Source: DRPN01 sp964599235 (GTDB taxonomy: Bacteria; Bacteroidota; Bacteroidia; Bacteroidales; VadinHA17). From it: a stretch of 64,000 nucleotides of DNA. The DNA is taken from the NCBI GenBank assembly GCA_964599235.1, contig CAZRDX010000055.1:31844-95843 (forward strand). The letters run 5' to 3'. Below, in pieces: positions 59,698-64,000 of this stretch (the stretch's first letter is position 1; every line of letters begins with the position of its first letter). The notes beneath the pieces were generated by a model. It was not told the DNA's origin, did no database searches, and was given only the letters and a program-made list of their open reading frames with translations. The translations under genes were made by a program, and so were the position numbers.

Positions 59698-60243
59698 TTA
59701 CCACTCTTTTTCCCCTTTTTCCAGTTCCTGGTACTTTTTCCCCAGGAGGAAGAGCCACCGGGTGATCCTGTCGACGGCGGCGCGGGTGTCGTCAGAGATC
59801 TTTTTCTTTTTCTGCATGTTCAGCAGAAGATAAGCGTATACCCCTTCGAGGGCTGTTTCCACCTCGTGGGCCGAGGGATGGTCGATCTTCTTGCGCAACA
59901 CCTCGATGTCGGGCATGGCCTGGCGGAACACCTCGGCATACACCGCCTCGTCGGGGTCGCCGAGCAGCTGGCGGTGGGTGGCGTACAAGTCGTTCATCTG
60001 GTTGGTGATGAACTGCAGATGACCTTTTTCTTCCCGGTGCTCTTCTTTCATCATCCGCAGCAGATGGTGGTACCAGTCGCGTATCTCCTTCATCACCTCC
60101 TCGGGCTGGTCGTACTGGGACACCAGGTCGCGCATCACCCGCTCCTCGTCGAGACCCAGCGCACGCAGGGCGTTCTCGATCTGGAACATGTAGAGCAGAT
60201 ACTCGATGATGTTCTCTTTCTTTTTCTGTCGAGCGATGATCAT
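59698..60243 (-). CDS. DUF4924 family protein
   Basis: A 181-residue, mostly helical cytoplasmic protein found in Bacteroidetes. MIIARQKKKENIIEYLLYMF at the start and TRWLFLLGKKYQELEKGEKEW at the end match the family as I know it. No catalytic motif is visible and the function is unknown. It is followed upstream on the same strand by the Hsp15-like, Pth and L25 genes, so it may be the last gene of that unit. Confidence 0.87.
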   Translation of the reverse strand: MIIARQKKKENIIEYLLYMFQIENALRALGLDEERVMRDLVSQYDQPEEVMKEIRDWYHHLLRMMKEEHREEKGHLQFITNQMNDLYATHRQLLGDPDEAVYAEVFRQAMPDIEVLRKKIDHPSAHEVETALEGVYAYLLLNMQKKKKISDDTRAAVDRITRWLFLLGKKYQELEKGEKEW

Positions 60244-60257
60244 CGCGGTGTGTTTTT

Positions 60258-60674
60258 TCAGTCGTGCTCACCGCGCAGGCGGTCGAGCAGACGGCGTTCT
60301 TTTTTGGTGGGGCGTCCCAGGCCTTTGGGGCGGAAGACGAAATGTCCGGTATGGATCACTTTCTTTTTCTCCAGCTCTTCGGGCGGTGTGAGGTCTTCCA
60401 TGTTCTCTGTGGCCAGGCGTGCCGACACTCTTTTTTCGATGATGCCGGTGACACGGAAGGTGTAGAGGATATGGTCCTTGCGTACGGTGACGATGTCGCC
60501 GCGGTGCACGCTGCGGCCGGGTTTGGCTTCCTGGTCGTTGATGTGCACATGACCTTTCCGGCAGGCGTCGGTGGCCTGACTGCGGCTCTTGAAGACGCGC
60601 ACGGCCCAGAGCCACTTGTCGACGCGTACCTCCTGCTTCTCCTCCGCTTCCCGCTCGTGTTCGTGATGGCCCAT
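60258..60674 (-). CDS. S4-domain RNA-binding protein, Hsp15-like
   Basis: A 138-residue protein with an S4 domain at about 14-75 (VRVDKWLWAVRVFKSRSQAT, DACRKGHVHIN). The C-terminal tail is basic (FRPKGLGRPTKKERRLLDR). E. coli Hsp15 (HslR) rescues stalled 50S subunits carrying peptidyl-tRNA, which fits its place next to pth. I chose ATG 60674, which leaves 5 bp after the pth stop; the longer frame would overlap pth. Confidence 0.9.
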   Translation of the reverse strand: MGHHEHEREAEEKQEVRVDKWLWAVRVFKSRSQATDACRKGHVHINDQEAKPGRSVHRGDIVTVRKDHILYTFRVTGIIEKRVSARLATENMEDLTPPEELEKKKVIHTGHFVFRPKGLGRPTKKERRLLDRLRGEHD

Positions 60675-60679
60675 GCCGT

Positions 60680-61237
60680 TCAGTTGAAAAGGTTCATGGT
60701 GCGTTCCAGCCCGATCGTGACGAATGAAAGCACCGCCTCGACGGCCCTGTCGATGTGGGCGGGCAGCTCCTTCTCCTCTTCGGGGGTCCACTCGCCCAGC
60801 ACATAGTCGACCTGGCTGCCGGGGGGGAAGTTGTGGCCTATGCCGAAACGCAGACGGGCATACTGTGTGGTGCCCAGGATCTGCTGGATGCTGGCCAGGC
60901 CGTTGTGGCCGCCGTCGCCCCCCCTGGGACGAAGACGCAGCTTGCCGAAAGGCAGGGCGATGTCGTCGGCGATGACCAGCAGCCGGTCGACCTCCAGCTT
61001 CTCTTTCTTCAGCCAGTAATGCACCGCCCGGCCGCTCAGGTTGACGAACGTGGTGGGCTTGAGCAGCACCAGCCAGCGGCCGCGATGCTGCATGCGTGCC
61101 ACGAAACCATACCGTTTGTCCTCAAAGGATACCTCACCCCGCCGGGCCAGCGCCTCCACGACACGAAAGCCCACATTGTGACGGGTGTTGGCATACTCGT
61201 CACCCGGGTTGCCCAACCCTGTGATGAGGTATTTCAA
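60680..61237 (-). CDS. pth: Peptidyl-tRNA hydrolase
   Basis: Releases tRNA from drop-off peptidyl-tRNAs. The 185-residue protein has GLGNPGDEYANTRHNVGF with the catalytic His, Asn10, and VIADDIALPFGKLRLRPRGG with the supporting Asp, then GGHNGLASI. The start appears to be TTG at 61237 (KYLITGLGN directly follows). It lies 23 bp downstream of L25, an arrangement common in many bacteria. Confidence 0.96.
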   Translation of the reverse strand: MKYLITGLGNPGDEYANTRHNVGFRVVEALARRGEVSFEDKRYGFVARMQHRGRWLVLLKPTTFVNLSGRAVHYWLKKEKLEVDRLLVIADDIALPFGKLRLRPRGGDGGHNGLASIQQILGTTQYARLRFGIGHNFPPGSQVDYVLGEWTPEEEKELPAHIDRAVEAVLSFVTIGLERTMNLFN

Positions 61238-61260
61238 AGGTGTTCAGATTAAGGAGACCC

Positions 61261-61902
61261 CTATTCGGAAGCCTCTTCTTTTTTCTCTTCTTCGCCGGCA
61301 GCGGGAGCTTCCTCGGCGGCACCCTCTTCACCGGCCACCTGAGGACCACCCAGACGGGCCAGACGCGACGAGATCACACCTACCACCATCGCCTGGGCAG
61401 GGTCGAGGATCTCCAGATTGTCGAAATGCAGGTCACGTACCTTGAACGACTGGCCGATGTTCAGCGGGGTGATGTCCACCTCCAGAAAATCGGGCAGATG
61501 CTCGGGCAAAGCCCTGACACGCAATGTGCGACGCACCAGACGCAGCTTGCCGCCGGCCTTGATGCCTACCGAATCCCCCACAATATGTACGGGGATGTTG
61601 ATATCCACCTTCTTGTTGTCGAACACCTCCTTGAAATCGATGTGGAGGATCCTGTCGGTCACAGGATGGAAGCTCACCTCCTGCATCACCGCCTTGTGCT
61701 CCTCCCCGTCGATGAAGAGGTCGACCAGATAGGCCTTGGGGGTGTATACCAGTTTCTTGAACGCTTTTTCTTCGGCAGTGAAGTGGATCACCTCCTTGCC
61801 GCCGTACAGCACGCACGGCACCTTCTCTTCCCTGCGCAACTGCTTCGTGGCTTTCTTGCCGGTCTCTTTCCTCTTTTCAGCTTTGATCTCAATCCTTTCC
61901 AT
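61261..61902 (-). CDS. rplY: 50S ribosomal protein L25/general stress protein CTC (bL25)
   Basis: The 213-residue CTC-type L25 binds 5S rRNA. The N-terminal L25 domain (1 to about 90) includes KRKETGKKATKQLRREEKVP and FHPVTDRILHIDFKEV. A TL5/CTC C-terminal domain follows, then an acidic tail rich in Glu and Ala. I chose ATG 61902; the frame is open much further upstream but that extension would run through the promoter and into prs antisense-free sequence without family similarity. Confidence 0.95.
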   Translation of the reverse strand: MERIEIKAEKRKETGKKATKQLRREEKVPCVLYGGKEVIHFTAEEKAFKKLVYTPKAYLVDLFIDGEEHKAVMQEVSFHPVTDRILHIDFKEVFDNKKVDINIPVHIVGDSVGIKAGGKLRLVRRTLRVRALPEHLPDFLEVDITPLNIGQSFKVRDLHFDNLEILDPAQAMVVGVISSRLARLGGPQVAGEEGAAEEAPAAGEEEKKEEASE

Positions 61903-61991
61903 AACTTTTCTTTTATCCGCACTACTCAGGGACACCGGAAAGACATGTCCCCCCATCATGCGGGGTTTGACATTGTGTGATTTTGAGCCTG

Positions 61992-61999
61992 CAAATATA
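61992..61999 (-). promoter_or_regulatory. L25-Pth operon -7 element
   Basis: TATATTTG on the minus strand is an exact match 90 bp upstream of the L25 start. The -33 position reads TGTTTTTT, so the upstream element is weak. Confidence 0.42.
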
Positions 62000-62012
62000 G
62001 GAACTTTCTGAT

Positions 62013-62056
62013 AAAAAACACAGTCCGGCCACGAGGAAATCCCCTTCGTTGTCCGG
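62013..62056 (-). terminator. Terminator of the prs gene
   Basis: On the minus strand CCGG...ACGAAGG pairs with CCTCGT...CCGG, an imperfect stem with a small bulge, followed after ACTGTG by six T. It lies about 30 bp after the prs stop and just upstream of the L25 promoter. Confidence 0.6.
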
Positions 62057-62083
62057 GCGGGGAGAGGGGGAAGGTGCCGGGCC

Positions 62084-63022
62084 CTATTGCAGGAAGCTGG
62101 AGCTGATCGACTGGTAGTTGTACACTTTCTGGATGATGTCGGCCAGCAGGCCTGCCACGGAGATGACCTTGATCTTCTCGTGCTGTTGCCGCAGGGGGAT
62201 CGAGTCGGTGACCACCAGCTCGGTAAGTGCCGAGTTGGCGATGTTCTCGTACGCGTTGCCCGAGAGGATGGGGTGGGTGGCACAGGCCCTGACGCTGCGG
62301 GCGCCGTGCTCCATCATCATGTTGGCCGCCTTGGAAAGGGTGCCGGCCGTGTCGACCATGTCGTCGAGGATGATGACGTTCTTGTCCTTCACGTCGCCGA
62401 TGACCGTCATCTCGCCGATGACGTTGGCTTTCTTGCGCTGTTTGTAGCAGATCACCATCTCGGAGTTGAGGAAACGGGCATAAGCGTTGGCCCGTTTGGT
62501 GCCGCCCATGTCGGGCGAGGCGATCACCAGGTTGTCGAGGTTCAGGCTTTTGATGTAGGGGACGAAGAGCGCCGAGGCGAAGATGTGGTCGACGGGCACG
62601 TTGAAAAAGCCCTGGATCTGTTCGGCGTGGAGGTCCATGGTCATGATGCGGTCGACACCTGCGGCCATCAGCAGGTCGGCCACCAGCTTGGCGCCGATGC
62701 TCACACGCGGCTTGTCCTTGCGGTCCTGACGCGCATAGCCGAAATAAGGGATCACCGCGATCACCTTGTAGGCCGAGGCACGCTTGGCCGCATCGATCAT
62801 CAGCAGCAGCTCCATCAGGTTCTCGGCAGGGGGAAAGGTGCTCTGGATGATGAAGACGCTGCAGCCGCGTACCGACTCTTCGAAAGAGGGCTGGAACTCC
62901 CCGTCGCTGTACAGCTGGATCGAGCTCTTCCCCAGCTCGGTGCCCAGCTTTTCGGCGATCTTTTCGGCAAGATAACGGGTGGCGCGGCCTGAGAAGAACT
63001 TGAGGGGCGTGTTACCGGACAT
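62084..63022 (-). CDS. prs: Ribose-phosphate pyrophosphokinase
   Basis: Makes PRPP from ribose 5-phosphate and ATP for nucleotide, His and Trp synthesis. The 312-residue protein has PYFGYARQDRK, the metal-binding MDLHAEQIQGFF and the PRPP-binding loop VIILDDMVDTAGTLSKAANM. A conserved regulatory-flexible loop is also present. It has its own -7 element and terminator. Confidence 0.97.
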   Translation of the reverse strand: MSGNTPLKFFSGRATRYLAEKIAEKLGTELGKSSIQLYSDGEFQPSFEESVRGCSVFIIQSTFPPAENLMELLLMIDAAKRASAYKVIAVIPYFGYARQDRKDKPRVSIGAKLVADLLMAAGVDRIMTMDLHAEQIQGFFNVPVDHIFASALFVPYIKSLNLDNLVIASPDMGGTKRANAYARFLNSEMVICYKQRKKANVIGEMTVIGDVKDKNVIILDDMVDTAGTLSKAANMMMEHGARSVRACATHPILSGNAYENIANSALTELVVTDSIPLRQQHEKIKVISVAGLLADIIQKVYNYQSISSSFLQ

Positions 63023-63059
63023 CTTCGTCTCAATAAAAGGTTGGGTGGGAAAGGCAATG

Positions 63060-63067
63060 CAAAGTTA
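63060..63067 (-). promoter_or_regulatory. prs -7 element
   Basis: TAACTTTG on the minus strand matches TAnnTTTG and lies 37 bp before the prs start. No TTG at proper spacing was found. Confidence 0.42.
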
Positions 63068-63098
63068 AAATAAACGGGGGATTCCGTTGTGGTTTTTA

Positions 63099-63704
63099 TC
63101 AACTCTTTTTGAACACCCTGTTCTGTTCGGCGATGTAGTCGAGCAGTTCTTCGCGTCCCCGGCGGTCGCGTGCCGAGGTGACGAAGAGGGGAGGCAGCTC
63201 CTCCCACCGCTGCAGGGTGGCCTCACGGAAGAGATCGAGGTTCTTCTGCAGCTGCGAGGAGGAGAGCTTGTCGGCTTTGGTGAAGACCACGGCGAAGGGG
63301 ATCTGTTCCTCTCCCAGATGGTCCATAAAGGCCTGATCGTTCTTCAGCAGGGGATGGCGGGCGTCGATGAGGAGGAAGAGGCTGACCAGGTTCTCCCGTT
63401 CGCGGAGGTAGCGGGTCACCAGTCTGCTGAAGGCGGCACGGCGGCCCCGCGACACCCGGGCATAGCCGTAGCCCGGCAGGTCGGCCAGGTACCAGGCGTC
63501 GTTGATGAGAAAATGATTGATGAGCTGCGTCTTGCCCGGCGTCGACGAGGTGCGGGCCAGCTCACGACGTCCCGTCAGCAGGTTGATGAGCGACGACTTG
63601 CCCACGTTCGAACGACCCGTGAAAGCATACTCCGGCAGACCGGGAGCAGGACACTGTTCCACCCGCGCCGCACTGCCCATGAAACGTATGTTGCGGATCA
63701 CCAT
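63099..63704 (-). CDS. engB: Ribosome biogenesis GTP-binding protein EngB/YsxC
   Basis: A 201-residue TRAFAC GTPase that helps 50S assembly. G1 is GRSNVGKSSLINLL, G2 lies in SSTPGKTQLINHF, G3 is DLPGYGYA, G4 is TKADKL and G5 is VTSARDRRG. It is complete from MVIRNIRFMGSAARVEQCPA. It lies 52 bp after the DUF2905 gene on the same strand. Confidence 0.96.
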   Translation of the reverse strand: MVIRNIRFMGSAARVEQCPAPGLPEYAFTGRSNVGKSSLINLLTGRRELARTSSTPGKTQLINHFLINDAWYLADLPGYGYARVSRGRRAAFSRLVTRYLRERENLVSLFLLIDARHPLLKNDQAFMDHLGEEQIPFAVVFTKADKLSSSQLQKNLDLFREATLQRWEELPPLFVTSARDRRGREELLDYIAEQNRVFKKS

Positions 63705-63756
63705 CTTCGTCAGGATGCCTGGGGACGAAGGTACGCAATTTTCCGGCTTGGGCAGC

Positions 63757-63993
63757 TCAGCGGAACAACCGACCGAAAAGCCACAACAGAAAACTGAGCA
63801 CCACGCTCACCACCACCATCGAGGTGACGGGGAAGAAAAGGAAGAAATGCTCTTTCCTTATGCGGATATCGCCCGGCAAATGACCGAACCAGGAGAACCA
63901 GCCGGTACGCCCTCCCAGGAGCCATAAAAAAGCTCCCAGTATCACCAGGAACACCCCCGCCACGATCAGGAACCTGCCAAGCTGCTGCATCAT
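63757..63993 (-). CDS. DUF2905 family two-helix membrane protein
   Basis: A 78-residue protein with two membrane helices (about 6-27 and 52-75) around the loop GHLPGDIRIRKEHFFLFFPV, which is the family signature. The function is unknown. The start is ATG 63993 or 63990. The upstream promoter region lies outside the window. Confidence 0.88.
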   Translation of the reverse strand: MMQQLGRFLIVAGVFLVILGAFLWLLGGRTGWFSWFGHLPGDIRIRKEHFFLFFPVTSMVVVSVVLSFLLWLFGRLFR

Positions 63994-64000
63994 CTTTCCC

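Noticed and set aside
60675..60791. N-terminal extension of the Hsp15-like protein into pth
   Set aside because: It would overlap the conserved 3' end of pth out of frame; ATG 60674 gives the normal S4-domain protein.
61903..62283. N-terminal extension of L25/CTC
   Set aside because: The frame is open to 62283 but the added segment has no L25 similarity, runs over the prs 3' end and terminator, and relatives start at MERIEIKAEKRKETG.
1..64000. tRNA, rRNA, insertion sequences, prophage and defence genes
   Set aside because: I looked on both strands and saw no cloverleaf with a recognisable T-loop, no rRNA segments, no transposase or integrase motifs and no defence-system domains. A covariance-model scan (tRNAscan-SE, Infernal) would be needed to exclude small RNAs fully.

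Overview
The window comes from a GC-rich member of the Bacteroidota, most likely order Bacteroidales. Several independent signs agree. The fused str/S10/spc/alpha ribosomal operon has the Bacteroidetes gene order. Promoters fit the TTG-N19-21-TAnnTTTG consensus. Start codons lack convincing Shine-Dalgarno sequences and are preceded by A-rich leaders. The families GldD, GldE, DUF3078, DUF4924, DUF2905, the group-type GGGPS and a type IX secretion C-terminal domain are also present. Genus cannot be assigned from the sequence alone. No rRNA, tRNA, CRISPR array, transposase, phage gene or origin was recognised.

Layout. (1) 1-2484: the 3' end of a sigma-54 activator and, on the other strand, an EF-G paralogue with altered GTPase motifs. 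(2) 2872-20884: a single unbroken run of 32 co-oriented genes, S12-S7-EF-G-S10-L3-L4-L23-L2-S19-L22-S3-L16-L29-S17-L14-L24-L5-S14-S8-L6-L18-S5-L30-L15-SecY-Map-IF1-L36-S13-S11-S4-RpoA-L17, closed by a strong terminator. (3) 21054-28085: a SpoIIE-type phosphatase convergent with a hybrid histidine kinase whose ATP-binding boxes are degraded, two uncharacterised exported proteins, HisS, and a 640-bp intergenic array of short hairpins. (4) 28088-37805: DsbD, RNase G, a 30-residue basic AURKAIP1/COX24-like protein and HU on the minus strand, then MutY-SSB-GldE-GldD-PPTase-GGGPS on the plus strand. (5) 37854-46999, minus strand: a TPR protein, an alkaline-phosphatase-fold protein that has lost its metal ligands, and a tight five-gene run YchF, M14 peptidase with T9SS sorting domain, GH16 lipoprotein, metallophosphoesterase, GH172 (DUF2961). 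(6) 47126-54939: a secreted VWA protein, a sigma factor/membrane protein/Spy-like operon, Lnt, an EamA exporter, an aldehyde dehydrogenase and a LysE exporter. (7) 54988-63993: phosphofructokinase, a PlsC-like acyltransferase, a BASS transporter, DUF3078, DUF4924, an Hsp15-like protein, Pth, L25/CTC, Prs, EngB and DUF2905.

How it fits together. Most of the window is conserved housekeeping: translation, protein export and envelope maintenance (SecY, Lnt, DsbD, acyltransferase). The parts most worth a second look are the hairpin array between the convergent hisS and dsbD genes, three probable loss-of-catalysis proteins (EF-G paralogue, histidine kinase, alkaline-phosphatase-fold protein), the YchF-led glycan/peptide operon, a likely self-activating ECF sigma operon, and three equally spaced 8-bp palindromes between dsbD and RNase G. 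I did not find a clear new defence or mobile system.
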